DNA of 45,658 nt from Azoarcus sp031555955 (GTDB lineage Bacteria > Pseudomonadota > Gammaproteobacteria > Burkholderiales > Rhodocyclaceae). The stretch spans positions 1-45,658 of the forward strand of contig JAVBTY010000038.1 of NCBI GenBank assembly GCA_031555955.1, given 5' to 3'. How positions within the stretch are numbered: the stretch's first letter is position 1; the number at the start of each line of letters is the position of its first letter. Positions 34,277-43,361 of the stretch are shown one piece after another. Under the pieces are notes generated by a model. It saw nothing but the letters and a program-made list of their open reading frames with translations, did not search any database and was not told the origin of the DNA. A program made the position numbers and the translations under genes.

Positions 34277-35110
34277 ATGAGCGATACCCCGATACGCAGC
34301 GTGTTTTTTATTTCGGACGGCACGGGAATCACGGCCGAAACGCTGGGGCACAGCCTGCTGGCCCAGTTCCCGCAGTCCCGCATCCGCCAGGTGCGCATCC
34401 CCTTCGTCGATGATCTCGACAAGGCGATCGACTGCGCCAGCCGCATCCGCGAAGCCATGATGAACGATGGCGCGCGCCCGATCGTATTCAGTACGCTGGT
34501 CAACCCCGAAACGGTGGCCGCGCTGCACAAGGCCGATGCGCTGTTTTTCGATTTTTTCGAACATTTCATCGGACCGCTCGAAGCCGAACTGGGCGAGCAT
34601 TCGGCCCATGCCATCGGGCGTTTTCATGGCGTGGCCGACAGCACGGATTACAAAAACCGCATGGAGGCGATCAATTTCGCCATTGCTCATGACGATGGGG
34701 TTTCCGGCGGTAACGAGCTGGCCGAGGCCGACGTGATTCTGGTTGGCGTTTCGCGCTCCGGAAAAACGCCGGCCAGCCTCTATCTGGCGGTGCAGTTCGG
34801 CGTCAAGGCCGCCAACTATCCGCTGATCCCGGAGGATTTCGAGCGCAACAGGCTGCCGGGCGAACTGCACCGCTACCGCGGCAAACTGTTTGGGCTCACC
34901 ATTGCGCCGGAGCGGCTGGCGCAGATCCGCCAGGAACGCCGCCCCAACAGCCGCTACGCCCTGCTCGAAAACTGCCGCTACGAGATCGAGGCGGCGCAGA
35001 AGCTGATGCGCCGCGAAAACATCCGCTGGCTCGACTCGACCACCAAATCCATCGAGGAAATTTCCGCCACCATCCTCCAGACCATCCGCCTGGAGCGGCC
35101 TTCGTACTGA
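34277..35110 (+). CDS. ppsR: PEP synthase regulatory protein (kinase/pyrophosphorylase)
   Basis: This 277-residue DUF299 enzyme inactivates PEP synthase by ADP-dependent phosphorylation of a Thr next to the catalytic His, and reactivates it by phosphate-dependent removal. The N-terminal RSVFFISDGTGITAETLGHS and the P-loop VGVSRSGKTPASLYLA near residue 155 are diagnostic. The target gene ppsA lies divergently next door, the standard arrangement. It suggests post-translational control of the pyruvate-to-PEP step. Confidence 0.97.
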   Translation: MSDTPIRSVFFISDGTGITAETLGHSLLAQFPQSRIRQVRIPFVDDLDKAIDCASRIREAMMNDGARPIVFSTLVNPETVAALHKADALFFDFFEHFIGPLEAELGEHSAHAIGRFHGVADSTDYKNRMEAINFAIAHDDGVSGGNELAEADVILVGVSRSGKTPASLYLAVQFGVKAANYPLIPEDFERNRLPGELHRYRGKLFGLTIAPERLAQIRQERRPNSRYALLENCRYEIEAAQKLMRRENIRWLDSTTKSIEEISATILQTIRLERPSY

Positions 35111-35212
35111 TTCGCGCCGGAACGGCCTGAACGGGTCCCTTGGGCTAAAATGCGGCTTTCCCGCCTGCCGCGGACATGTGTTGCGCGGCATTGGCGTTCA
35201 ACGGAACATGAA

Positions 35213-36388
35213 ATGAAAAGAACGCGCCTGAAGCGCCGCGGCGGTCTTGGCCGTCTTACCGGAAAACTTTCCTGGCTGGCCGCTGGCCTGGCGGAATCGA
35301 GCTGCCGGACCGAAGACCGCTACTGGGAGCAGCATCTGGCCGCCGCGGTGGACCAGCTGCTTGAAGAAGAGGCGGAAGACGCGCTCAACGCCGCGCTGGA
35401 CCATCTCTACGACGCCAACGCCCGCGCTTACGACGAACTGGCCGATTTCATTGAATCACGCGCCGAAAGCGCGCCCGCCCTCTCGGCCGATCACGACATC
35501 CTGCTCATCGCGGCGCCGGTGCTCGCGTGGTCGCGCTACCGCATTCCGGCCGCCGCGATTCCTTCCGCTGCGCTGGCCAATCTGCGCGTTCATCTGCAGG
35601 CGCACGTTTTCGCCAGCGATACCAGCCTGGCGCTGGCCGATTTCCTTTTCAGCATGGACCAGCTTCCGCAGGGCTATTGCGACACCGCCGCCTTCGCCAG
35701 CGCCATCGGAAAGGCCGCGCTGAACAACAGCGACATCCATATCGAAACCGAAGGCATGCCGGAAACGGCCCAATTCCTGTCCGATACCCGCTACCTGCTC
35801 GCGGCGGTAGCCGTTCCCCGGGGGCAGGCGCTGTTCCGCTGGCAGGAACCGGACGGCAGCCGCGAACAGGCGCTGGCGCAGTGGCGCAGCCAGGGGGGGG
35901 CATGTCTGGGGCCGCTGCTGCCCGGCTGTACGCTCGACGTTGTTTTGCCGGAAGCCTATTTCGCCGCCTGCCGCGCCGCCGACAAGGACAGCCGCCCTTA
36001 CGCCGTGCGCGCCTCGGTTGCCTGGCTCGGCGCCACGCTGGAAATACCCGCGGCCAGCCTGCGCGCGGTGATCGCCCCGTTCCAGGACCAGGATAGCGAC
36101 GTCGGGGAATACCGCGTCGGCTTCACGCAGCACGGCCAGGATGAGGTGGTGCATGGCGTGGTCTGGCCCCTGCTTGGCGCGGAAGATGAAGAGGCCGACG
36201 GCCCCGCGCAGATCGAAGAGGTGCTGCGCGATTGCGGCGTAGCGGACATCGTGAACCTTGAACACCGTTTCCCGTTCGAATACTGCGATGACTGCGGTGC
36301 GCCGATGTACCCCTCTCCGGAAGGGGAGGCGGTCCATGCCGAAATGCCGGAAAACGAACACATCCAGACGCCGCGCCACCTGCACTGA
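35213..36388 (+). CDS. DUF2863 family protein
   Basis: This 391-residue cytoplasmic protein of unknown function is typical of betaproteobacteria. The N-terminus (KRTRLKRRGGLGR, then SWLAAGLAESSCRTEDRYWEQ) is the recognisable DUF2863 start. The C-terminus has a Cys pair YCDDCGAPMYPSPEGE that may bind a metal. No enzyme motif is visible. The ATG at 35213 is chosen because family proteins start there; the frame is open 21 codons upstream. It is 102 bp after ppsR on the same strand. Confidence 0.82.
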   Translation: MKRTRLKRRGGLGRLTGKLSWLAAGLAESSCRTEDRYWEQHLAAAVDQLLEEEAEDALNAALDHLYDANARAYDELADFIESRAESAPALSADHDILLIAAPVLAWSRYRIPAAAIPSAALANLRVHLQAHVFASDTSLALADFLFSMDQLPQGYCDTAAFASAIGKAALNNSDIHIETEGMPETAQFLSDTRYLLAAVAVPRGQALFRWQEPDGSREQALAQWRSQGGACLGPLLPGCTLDVVLPEAYFAACRAADKDSRPYAVRASVAWLGATLEIPAASLRAVIAPFQDQDSDVGEYRVGFTQHGQDEVVHGVVWPLLGAEDEEADGPAQIEEVLRDCGVADIVNLEHRFPFEYCDDCGAPMYPSPEGEAVHAEMPENEHIQTPRHLH

Positions 36389-36479
36389 GTGTCCGCTGTT
36401 CCCCGCGTGACCCGTCCGCGGTCCCGGAAACAGGTGGCGAACGGGAAACCGCCCGGCGCCGCCGCACGCCACGGAGGGC

Positions 36480-36887
36480 ATGATGAAACGCAGGGTCGAA
36501 AAATCCGCCGATGAATGGCGCGCCCGTCTGGAGCCCGGGCAGTACCATGTAACGCGCGAAAAGGGCACGGAACGTCCTTTTAGCGGGGAGTACTGGAACT
36601 GCTGGAAAGAGGGTAGTTACCTCTGCCGCTGCTGCGCCGCGCCGCTGTTCCATTCCGGACACAAATTCGACGCCGGCTGCGGCTGGCCCAGCTTCTGGAG
36701 CGCCGCCGGGGCGGAAAACCTTGAAACCGCCGCTGACTCCAGCCACGGCATGCACCGCACCGAAGTGCTGTGCCGCCAGTGCGGCGCCCATCTGGGTCAT
36801 GTGTTTGAGGACGGCCCCGCGCCCACTGGCCTGCGTTACTGCATCAATTCGGTATCGATCCGCCTGGAGGCGGACGGGAAAGACTGA
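36480..36887 (+). CDS. msrB: Peptide-methionine (R)-S-oxide reductase
   Basis: MsrB repairs oxidised methionine (R form). The 135-residue protein has the catalytic Cys121 in GLRYCINSVSI, the resolving Cys67 in GCGWPSFW, and the zinc pairs Cys49/Cys52 and Cys98/Cys101. There are two adjacent ATG codons (36480, 36483) with GGAGGG just upstream. It stands alone between the DUF2863 gene and the chemoreceptor. Confidence 0.97.
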   Translation: MMKRRVEKSADEWRARLEPGQYHVTREKGTERPFSGEYWNCWKEGSYLCRCCAAPLFHSGHKFDAGCGWPSFWSAAGAENLETAADSSHGMHRTEVLCRQCGAHLGHVFEDGPAPTGLRYCINSVSIRLEADGKD

Positions 36888-36936
36888 GCGCCGCCGGTGC
36901 GCGGGATCCTCCGTTCTGGTGGCCTGCGTTTTCTGC

Positions 36937-36964
36937 TTCAGTTTTTCCTGGGCGCTGCCGTTAA
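36937..36964 (+). promoter_or_regulatory. Sigma-28 (FliA)-type promoter for the chemoreceptor gene
   Basis: TTCAGTTT, 12 bases, GCCGTTAA: 6 of 8 and 7 of 8 matches to the FliA consensus, with spacing one base longer than the usual 11. It lies 73 bp before the receptor start and links this distant gene to the mot/che regulon. Confidence 0.65.
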
Positions 36965-37036
36965 GTTCCCATATGTCCCCGCCGCGATTGTCGACGGTGC
37001 AGCGATTCAGATTTCCAGAGAAAGGAGTTCACCATC

Positions 37037-38671
37037 ATGCGCTGGTTTAACAACCTCAGCCTGCGTGGAAAACTGGTTTTGAACGGCCTCGTGTCAGGAG
37101 GCATTTTTGTTGCCGCGATCATTGTCTGCTACGTCCAGATCGGGCGTATCGAAGCTTACTCCAGGGATATTGCGGATAACTGGCTGCCTTCGATCCAGCA
37201 AGGCGCCGAAATCAACGATTTCCGCCTGCGCTACCGCATCCGCGGGCTTGAATATCTGCTTGCCAGCAGCGGGACGAAACGTGATGAAGTGGAAAAATCC
37301 CTTGCTGAACTGGACGGCGGGCTGGTGAAAACATTCGAGGCGTATCAGGCATACGTCAGCGACGATGAGGAAAAACGTCTGCACAATGCCATTGGCGCCG
37401 CCATTACGAATTATCGCGAAGCAGTCCGGAAGGGTATCGGGCAGGTCAAGGCGGGGGATACAGACGCTATCGCCACACTGCCGGACAGGGAATGGACCCC
37501 CGCGGCGGGCGCTGTCCGTGATGCCATCAAGGCGCTTGTAGCCTATAACCAGAGTAATTCCGACAAGGCCAGCGCTGCCAGCGGCGCGGCTGTCGCCGAA
37601 GCCAAAACAGTCGCCATCGTGGCGCTTGTTGTCGGCACCCTGGCGGCTTTCGGTTGCGCCATTATTTTTTCGCGCCTCATCGGCACACGGCTTTCACAGG
37701 TCGTCAGCGCGGCTGCCAGCATCGCCGACGGCAATCTTGCCGACAGTTCCCTGCCGCCTGCCGACAGGGATGAGGTTGGCCTGCTCGTGGGCGCAACCCG
37801 GGATATGCGGGCCGCGCTGCATGCCACCATCAGCCAGACCCGCAAGGATTCTGACGAAATCCGGACATCCGCCCAGGAGCTCAGCAATGGGCTGGAGCTG
37901 ATGGAGCAGAACATCAGCATGGCAAGTTCGGCGGCCGCCTCGATTGCCGCCAGCGTGGAAGAGCTGACGGTATCCATCTCCCACGTTGCCGAAAATACCG
38001 GCGACGCCAGCCGCCTTGCCAGCGATTCTGACCGGCAGGCGCGCGAAGGGCGGGAAACAGTGACCCGGCTCGTGGAGGAAATCAACCGCGTGTCCACCGT
38101 TGTCACGGGCGCATCGGAGCGTATCGCCGGGCTGCAGGCGGAATCGGAGAAAATTTCCAATATTGTCCAGGTCATCAGGGACATTGCCGAACAGACCAAC
38201 CTGCTGGCGCTCAATGCCGCCATCGAGGCTGCGCGCGCAGGCGAGCATGGGCGCGGTTTTGCCGTCGTCGCCGACGAAGTACGCAAGCTGTCCGAGCGTA
38301 CCTCCCAGTCCACGGGCGAGATCACGACCATGGTTGCCGCCATCCAGGATTCGACCCGCCAGGTTGTCAGCAGCATCGGGGAAGGGGTGAGCGCCGCCAG
38401 CAACAGCGTCGATCACGCCCGGCATGCAGGCGAAACCATCGCTTCGCTGCAGGAGATCGCGCGCAGGGTTTCTGAGCTCGTCAGCGACGTCGATCATGCC
38501 CTGCATGAGCAGACCACCGCGTCCTCCGTGGTCGCCAAGGGCCTTGAAGAAATCGCTTCCGAAGCCGAAAAGGCGCGCACCATTACCGCAGGTGCGGCCC
38601 GTTCCGCACAGATGCTCAGCAATGTCGCCGGCGACATGCAAAAAGCCGTCGGACGCTTCCGGCTGGAGTGA
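37037..38671 (+). CDS. Methyl-accepting chemotaxis protein
   Basis: This 544-residue chemoreceptor has a membrane helix at about 12-34 and a periplasmic four-helix-bundle-type sensor (about 35-188, with FRLRYRIRGLEYLLAS). A second membrane helix lies at about 190-213, followed by a HAMP domain and the long signalling hairpin. The hairpin tip EQTNLLALNAAIEAARAGEHGRGFAVVADEVRKLSERT is fully conserved. The ligand is unknown. The protein ends at GRFRLE with no NWETF-like pentapeptide for CheR docking. AGAAAGGAG precedes the ATG. A FliA-type promoter lies upstream, and the gene is 16 kb from the che operon. Confidence 0.96.
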   Translation: MRWFNNLSLRGKLVLNGLVSGGIFVAAIIVCYVQIGRIEAYSRDIADNWLPSIQQGAEINDFRLRYRIRGLEYLLASSGTKRDEVEKSLAELDGGLVKTFEAYQAYVSDDEEKRLHNAIGAAITNYREAVRKGIGQVKAGDTDAIATLPDREWTPAAGAVRDAIKALVAYNQSNSDKASAASGAAVAEAKTVAIVALVVGTLAAFGCAIIFSRLIGTRLSQVVSAAASIADGNLADSSLPPADRDEVGLLVGATRDMRAALHATISQTRKDSDEIRTSAQELSNGLELMEQNISMASSAAASIAASVEELTVSISHVAENTGDASRLASDSDRQAREGRETVTRLVEEINRVSTVVTGASERIAGLQAESEKISNIVQVIRDIAEQTNLLALNAAIEAARAGEHGRGFAVVADEVRKLSERTSQSTGEITTMVAAIQDSTRQVVSSIGEGVSAASNSVDHARHAGETIASLQEIARRVSELVSDVDHALHEQTTASSVVAKGLEEIASEAEKARTITAGAARSAQMLSNVAGDMQKAVGRFRLE

Positions 38672-38684
38672 AAAATCCCTGCAA

Positions 38685-38716
38685 GGCGGCCCGCTAACGC
38701 GCGAACCGGGGCCGCC
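38685..38716 (+). terminator. GC-rich hairpin after the chemoreceptor gene
   Basis: GGCGGCCC pairs with GGGCCGCC across a 16-base loop just downstream of the receptor stop codon. No T run follows at once, so it is only a possible terminator. Confidence 0.4.
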
Positions 38717-38729
38717 GGGTCTGTCTGAA

Positions 38730-38753
38730 AAAATCCGTTGCCCCCTGCGGGGC
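38730..38753 (-). terminator. Rho-independent terminator of zapE
   Basis: Read on the minus strand, GCCCC-GCAG-GGGGC is followed a few bases later by TTTTTT. It begins three bases after the zapE stop codon. Confidence 0.7.
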
Positions 38754-38756
38754 CGT

Positions 38757-39869
38757 TTATTCCACCCGGTGCGCCTCGGCAAGGTAATCGCGGGTGCGCA
38801 TTTCCATCAGGCGGCTGACGGTGCGGACGAATTCATGGGCGTTGTGGCCCTCGGTGTACAGATCGTGGGCCGCGGCTTCGGCGCTCATCACCAGTTTTAC
38901 CCGGTGGTCGTACAGCACGTCGATCAGCCAGGTGAAGCGGCGCGCTTCCGATGCGTTGCCCGCCAGCATCCGGGGAACCCCGGAAAGCAGCACGGTGTGA
39001 TATTCGCGGGCGATTTCAAGGTAATCGTTCTGTGATCTCGCCCCGCCGCACAGGGTGGGGAAATCGAACCAGATCACGCCCGGCGCGCGGCGGAGCACGG
39101 GCAGCCTGCGCCCCAGCACTTCGATTTCACCGCTGTCGCCCGCGCCCGCGGCGAGGCGGCGGAAATCTTCCTGCATCTGGCGTTCGCTTTCCGCATCGGC
39201 GGGCGTCAGGTACATGTCCATGTTTTCCAGCGTGCGCAGCCGGTAATCGGTGCCGTGGTCCAGCTCGGAAACGTCGAAGCGCCGCTTGATCATTTCGATC
39301 GTGGGCAGAAAATTCACCCGCATCAGCCCGTTCGGGTAGAGGCCGTCGGGCGGATAGTTCGAGGTCATGACGAAAACGACCCCGCGCGCGAACAGCGCTT
39401 CCAGCAGGCGCCCCAGAATCATCGCGTCCGCGATATCCGATACGTGGAATTCGTCGAAACACAGCAGGCGCGTCTGCCGCGCGATCCGCTCGGCAACCTT
39501 CTGCAGCGGGTCGGGCTCGTGGTTGTGATCCTTGAGATCGTTCTGCACTTCCTGCATGAAGGCGTGAAAGTGCACCCGGCGTTTGCGTTTATAGGGCACC
39601 GATTCGTAAAAGCAGTCCATCAGGAAGCTTTTTCCCCGCCCGACGCCGCCCCAGAAGTAAACGCTGCGCGGCATCGGCGGCCGCACGAACACGCGGTGCA
39701 GCCGGGTGCGGCGCGCGGCCTTGAAGTGGAGCAGTTCGCCGTAAAGCTGCTGCAGGCGCTGGACCGCCGCGCGCTGCGCGGGGTCGGATCTGAAGCCGCG
39801 GGCGCGCAGTTGGGCTTCGTAGGCGTCGAGCATGCCGTTTTCGGCAACCCGGAGAATTCGGTGGGGCAT
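38757..39869 (-). CDS. zapE: ZapE/AFG1-like cell-division ATPase
   Basis: This 370-residue P-loop ATPase of the AFG1/ZapE family affects Z-ring stability in E. coli. Walker A is GGVGRGKSFLMD, and Walker B is LLCFDEFHVSDIADAMILG. FVMTSNYPPDGLYPNGLMR carries the sensor region. Length and N-terminus (about 50 residues before Walker A region) agree with the family. No Shine-Dalgarno is obvious. Its upstream side borders the 3' end of an IS4-family relic. Confidence 0.95.
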   Translation of the reverse strand: MPHRILRVAENGMLDAYEAQLRARGFRSDPAQRAAVQRLQQLYGELLHFKAARRTRLHRVFVRPPMPRSVYFWGGVGRGKSFLMDCFYESVPYKRKRRVHFHAFMQEVQNDLKDHNHEPDPLQKVAERIARQTRLLCFDEFHVSDIADAMILGRLLEALFARGVVFVMTSNYPPDGLYPNGLMRVNFLPTIEMIKRRFDVSELDHGTDYRLRTLENMDMYLTPADAESERQMQEDFRRLAAGAGDSGEIEVLGRRLPVLRRAPGVIWFDFPTLCGGARSQNDYLEIAREYHTVLLSGVPRMLAGNASEARRFTWLIDVLYDHRVKLVMSAEAAAHDLYTEGHNAHEFVRTVSRLMEMRTRDYLAEAHRVE

Positions 39870-40054
39870 GATGGATCGGTGTCGTTATCCGCCCGGTACG
39901 GGAAAAATGTTTGTTCCGGCCGCTGGGATACAGAAAAAGCGCGATTGTAGTGCAAGCGGCGGGGCGCGGAGGGCGCTTGCCGTACGGACGGACAGAAGAC
40001 GGCGGCGTCCGCGTCTGAAACTGGCATCCCCGGCTTAGTGCCAATGCCATTAAG

Positions 40055-40656
40055 TTAAGCGTTTTTATATGCGAAGTGAAATCCGGCAGTGCGGACGCGA
40101 TCATGGCGCGGCCGTGGCGTCTGGCGATTGGCGCGCGTGAGTTCCTGGCTGCCGGGCCTGCGTAGTCGTGCCAGCAGCTTGTCGAGCAGGCCGTCAGGGC
40201 CGATGCGCAACAACAATCGTGGCAAGGCATGGCGAAGAGTCTTGATCACCCGTGTGCAGTTGAGCGAGCGCCGCCAGCTCTTGTCCCCGGGCTCGGGCGG
40301 ATACAGGCGGGCATGGCCAGGATCGGCCTCCAATGCCAGGGCCGCCGCGCAGTTCATGCGCACGAGCGAAGCGTAGAAGTCTTGCTCTACGGTGTGCGGC
40401 AGCGCCCCACCCCAGTTCTCCACCTGCAGGCGGGCCTTGATGAGTTTGAAACACGCCTCGATGCGCCAGCGCCCACGATACAGCTGGGCAAACTGCGCAA
40501 CCGTAATCGCAGTATCGGGCACGTTTGTGATAAGCACGAGCACATTACCGTTGGGCAAGGCGTGACGAAGGATTCGTAGCGGCAAGGGCGTATCGGATGT
40601 ACCCAGATCACAGAGCTGATCGACCACGCAGCCACGCGGTACGCGCCTGGCCCCAC
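40055..40656 (-). pseudogene. Truncated IS4-family transposase (C-terminal part)
   Basis: About 200 codons on the minus strand encode the C-terminal part of an IS4-family DDE transposase. The YREK signature is exact: Y-2-R-3-E-6-K in YRGRWRIEACFKLIK, carrying the catalytic Glu. ENWGGALPHTVEQDFYASLV follows. The N-terminal domain with the two catalytic Asp is missing: the frame runs on 5' only as a shadow of the glycosyltransferase gene, whose TAG stop (40657-40659) directly abuts the relic. It is therefore non-autonomous. The GCCATTAAGTTAAGC around the stop codon may be near the element's right end. The rest of the gap, 39870-40054, holds no gene. Confidence 0.85.
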
Positions 40657-41880
40657 CTACTCCCGTGGTGGCGGCAACCCGAGCAGATCCAGATACCCTT
40701 CCAGCCCTTGCCGCAGGCTGTATTTCTGGCGCACGGTTTCGGTTGCAGCGGCGCGTAGAGCCCTGTACCTCTCTGGAAACGCAAGGGCATCGCAGACTGC
40801 TTCCGCGAGCGCGGCAGGGTCGAAAAAGTCGACCAGGATGCCATTGCGCCCATGTTCGATCACCTCCTTGACCGGTGCGGTTGCCGAGCCGATCACGAGG
40901 CAGCCTGACGCCATTGCTTCGAGCATCGACCACGACAGCACGAACGGATAGGTCAGGTAGATGTGCGTCGCCGATACCTGTAGCAGTTTGCAGAACACCG
41001 GATAGGGCACCCTTCCCAGAAAAAAGATACGTCCAGACAGCGTTTCCCGCAAAGGCATTTCTGCGAGCATCTTTTCCCGCCAGTTGGCCGCATCCTGCGG
41101 TTTTTTTCCGTAACTGATCCCGTCGCCGCCAACAATCACCACACGCGCATCCGGGCGCGCATCAAGAATTGCTGGCAGGGCGCGCATCAGGGTGGGAAAA
41201 CCGCGGTAGGGTTCCAGATTGCGCGCCACGTAAGTGATGGTTTCCCCGCCGCTGCGCAGTTGTGTTCCGTCTGGAAGGTCGAGAACCGCTTCGGTTTGCC
41301 GAGCAAGAAGTTCTGTATTGATGCCTTCGTGGATCTGATGGATCTTGTGACGATATGCGGCAGGATGAAGCTGCCTCTGCCAGGCGGTGGGGGAAACGCC
41401 TGTATCGCAAAGTTCCAGATTCAGCAGATGCAGCGCATTGCGGGCCGTGATCCGGGCGCGATCATCAAACTGAAGCGGTGCAAGCGGATCGAAGCCTGCG
41501 TCCGCACCGTCCTGATGGTAGAAATATTCGCAGAAACTGATCAGGCGGGCAGCCGGGAAAACGTCTTTCACGAACAGTGCTTCCCCCCATCCTGGGTGTG
41601 CGATCACCACATCGGGCACGAAGCCTTCACGTTTCAGTTGCTGTAGCAGACGGGCAACCGCCTGCCCGTAGAGCACGGCATGTTCGAACCCCGCGACGTA
41701 GTGGTGAACTTCTTTGCCCGGTTTGCGGTGCAGGTCGTAGCGAAGATGTTTGACACCGGGCATTCCCGGCGCCGTGCTGCGCCCGATGGCGCGCAGCTGG
41801 ACGTCGCCACGTGTAGCCAGATGTGCGCAGAGGTGGCGGAACTGGCCGGGAAAGTTCTGATGGATGACAAGTATTCGCAC
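40657..41880 (-). CDS. Family 4 glycosyltransferase in a type I secretion operon
   Basis: This 407-residue GT-B glycosyltransferase starts with RILVIHQNFPGQFRHLCAHL, the Glyco_trans_4_3-type N-terminus. The C-terminal nucleotide-sugar domain has YVARNLEPYRGFPTLMRALP and the retaining-type Glu in SMLEAMASGCLVIGSATAPVKEV. It starts with GTG (41878-41880), 25 bp after the membrane-fusion gene stop, so it is the third gene of the transporter operon. The acceptor may be the secreted protein or a cell-surface polymer; this is inference. Its stop codon touches an IS4-family relic, so the last residues may have been altered, but the protein length looks normal. Confidence 0.9.
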   Translation of the reverse strand: MRILVIHQNFPGQFRHLCAHLATRGDVQLRAIGRSTAPGMPGVKHLRYDLHRKPGKEVHHYVAGFEHAVLYGQAVARLLQQLKREGFVPDVVIAHPGWGEALFVKDVFPAARLISFCEYFYHQDGADAGFDPLAPLQFDDRARITARNALHLLNLELCDTGVSPTAWQRQLHPAAYRHKIHQIHEGINTELLARQTEAVLDLPDGTQLRSGGETITYVARNLEPYRGFPTLMRALPAILDARPDARVVIVGGDGISYGKKPQDAANWREKMLAEMPLRETLSGRIFFLGRVPYPVFCKLLQVSATHIYLTYPFVLSWSMLEAMASGCLVIGSATAPVKEVIEHGRNGILVDFFDPAALAEAVCDALAFPERYRALRAAATETVRQKYSLRQGLEGYLDLLGLPPPRE

Positions 41881-41905
41881 GAAATAACCCTGGTACAGAA
41901 GCCCT

Positions 41906-43357
41906 TCACCGCTCCCTCAGGCTCTCGGAGGTGTGCTGCATCAGTGGTGAGAGGAAATACTCGATCACGCGCCGCTGATCGGTCTTGATCTCCACGGTCA
42001 CCGCCATGCCCGGTCCGAGTGCGACTTCGTTGCCGCCCACGTCGATCGTCGAGCGCGACATCTTCACCCGCACCGAATAGATCAGGCCGCGCTTCTCGTC
42101 GTTGATCGCATCGTGCGACACCGACACGACCTTGGCCGGAATCGTGCCGTACTTGGTGTATTGGAAGGTTTCGATCTTCACCTCGGCATCCTGGTCCGCG
42201 CGCACGAAACCGATATCCTTGTTCTCGATGAAGGCTTCGACCTCCAGCGGATTGTCGCGCGGCACGATCACCATCACCGGCTGCGCCTCGGTGACCACGC
42301 CGCCGACGGTATGCACCGCCAGTTGCTGCACCGTGCCATCGACCGGGGAAGTCAGCCGCATCAACCGGCCGCGCGAATCGGCCTTCAGCAACTCCTGTTC
42401 CAGCGCGGCGGCCTTTTGCTGGCCGTCGGTAATGCTGTCCTGGGCGATGCGTCGCGTCTCCGCCGTCAGTTCGGCGCGCTGCCCGCGCGCCTCGCGCAGC
42501 GCGGCCTCGATCTCCTCCACCCGGCCGCGCTGGTTCGCCAGATCGGCCTCCTGCTCGATGCGCGCCTGTTCGCGTTCCAGGTAACCGTGCTGGGAGACGA
42601 AATTGCGATCGGCCAGATTCTTGAAATCGCGCGCGCGCTGCTGCGCGATCGGCACCGTCTGCTCCAGCTTGCGTACCAGTTCCCGCGTCGAACGCTGCTC
42701 GGCCTCGCGGCGGGCGACCTCCGCTTCGATGCGGTCGCGCCGCGCGCCGTACTCGTCCAACTGCCCGGCCAACAGGCGCTGCGATTCGGCGAAAGCCGCA
42801 TCCCCCGCGCCTTCGGGGCGTGCAAGCGGCGCCGCGCGCCCATCGAGCGCGGTCAGCAGCGCCCGGCCTCGCGCCATCTGCAGCCGGGCGGCGGCCAGAT
42901 CGCTGCGTATCCGCTCCTGGTCGGCCTGCTCCATCGTCGCGTCCAGCTCGATCAGCACGTCGCCGGCCTTGACCACCTGTCCGTCGGTAACGTGAATGGC
43001 TTGTACCGTGGACGTATCGAAAGGCTGGATCGTCTTCGTGCGGTCGTTCGGCACCACCTTGCCCTGCGCGGTGGCCACCACGTCCATGCGCCCGAAGATC
43101 GCCCACAACAGCGCAAGCACGGCGAAGACGACGATCAACCACATCGCCGCGCGCGGCGCGGGCGACAGCGGCGTTTCCTGCAACGCGAGCGCGGCGGGCA
43201 GAAACTGCGCCTCGTGCGGTAGTCGCGGTGGCGGCGTCATTTGCTTGCGCTGCCGCCACGCGTGGCGAAAGACCGCGCCATAGCGGCGCAGCAGGTCGCC
43301 CGTGGCTTGCAGGCGCAGGCGTGGTTTGGGCAGGTGCGGGTGTGAGGGCGCGTTCAT
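41906..43357 (-). CDS. Type I secretion membrane fusion protein (HlyD family)
   Basis: This 483-residue periplasmic adaptor joins the ABC transporter to a TolC-type channel. It has a cytoplasmic N-terminus of about 70 residues, one membrane helix (about 72-92, MWLIVVFAVLALLWAIF), a lipoyl-type beta segment (VVPNDRTKTIQPFDTSTVQAI, DGQVVKAGDVLIELD), and a long Arg/Glu/Ala-rich coiled coil (about 140-335). The C-terminal beta domain has RLTSPVDGTVQQLAVHTVGGVV and VSVSHDAINDEKRGLIYSV. Four bases separate it from the transporter gene upstream. The TolC partner is outside the window. Confidence 0.95.
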   Translation of the reverse strand: MNAPSHPHLPKPRLRLQATGDLLRRYGAVFRHAWRQRKQMTPPPRLPHEAQFLPAALALQETPLSPAPRAAMWLIVVFAVLALLWAIFGRMDVVATAQGKVVPNDRTKTIQPFDTSTVQAIHVTDGQVVKAGDVLIELDATMEQADQERIRSDLAAARLQMARGRALLTALDGRAAPLARPEGAGDAAFAESQRLLAGQLDEYGARRDRIEAEVARREAEQRSTRELVRKLEQTVPIAQQRARDFKNLADRNFVSQHGYLEREQARIEQEADLANQRGRVEEIEAALREARGQRAELTAETRRIAQDSITDGQQKAAALEQELLKADSRGRLMRLTSPVDGTVQQLAVHTVGGVVTEAQPVMVIVPRDNPLEVEAFIENKDIGFVRADQDAEVKIETFQYTKYGTIPAKVVSVSHDAINDEKRGLIYSVRVKMSRSTIDVGGNEVALGPGMAVTVEIKTDQRRVIEYFLSPLMQHTSESLRER

Positions 43358-43361
43358 CGTC

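Noticed and set aside
40661..40933. N-terminal part of the IS4 transposase
   Set aside because: The open frame continues here but its translation has no transposase character and overlaps the glycosyltransferase C-terminus in another frame.
41634..43259. Open frame of over 500 codons in another frame through the fusion-protein gene
   Set aside because: Low-complexity Arg/Gly/Ala composition and overlap with an unambiguous HlyD-family gene.
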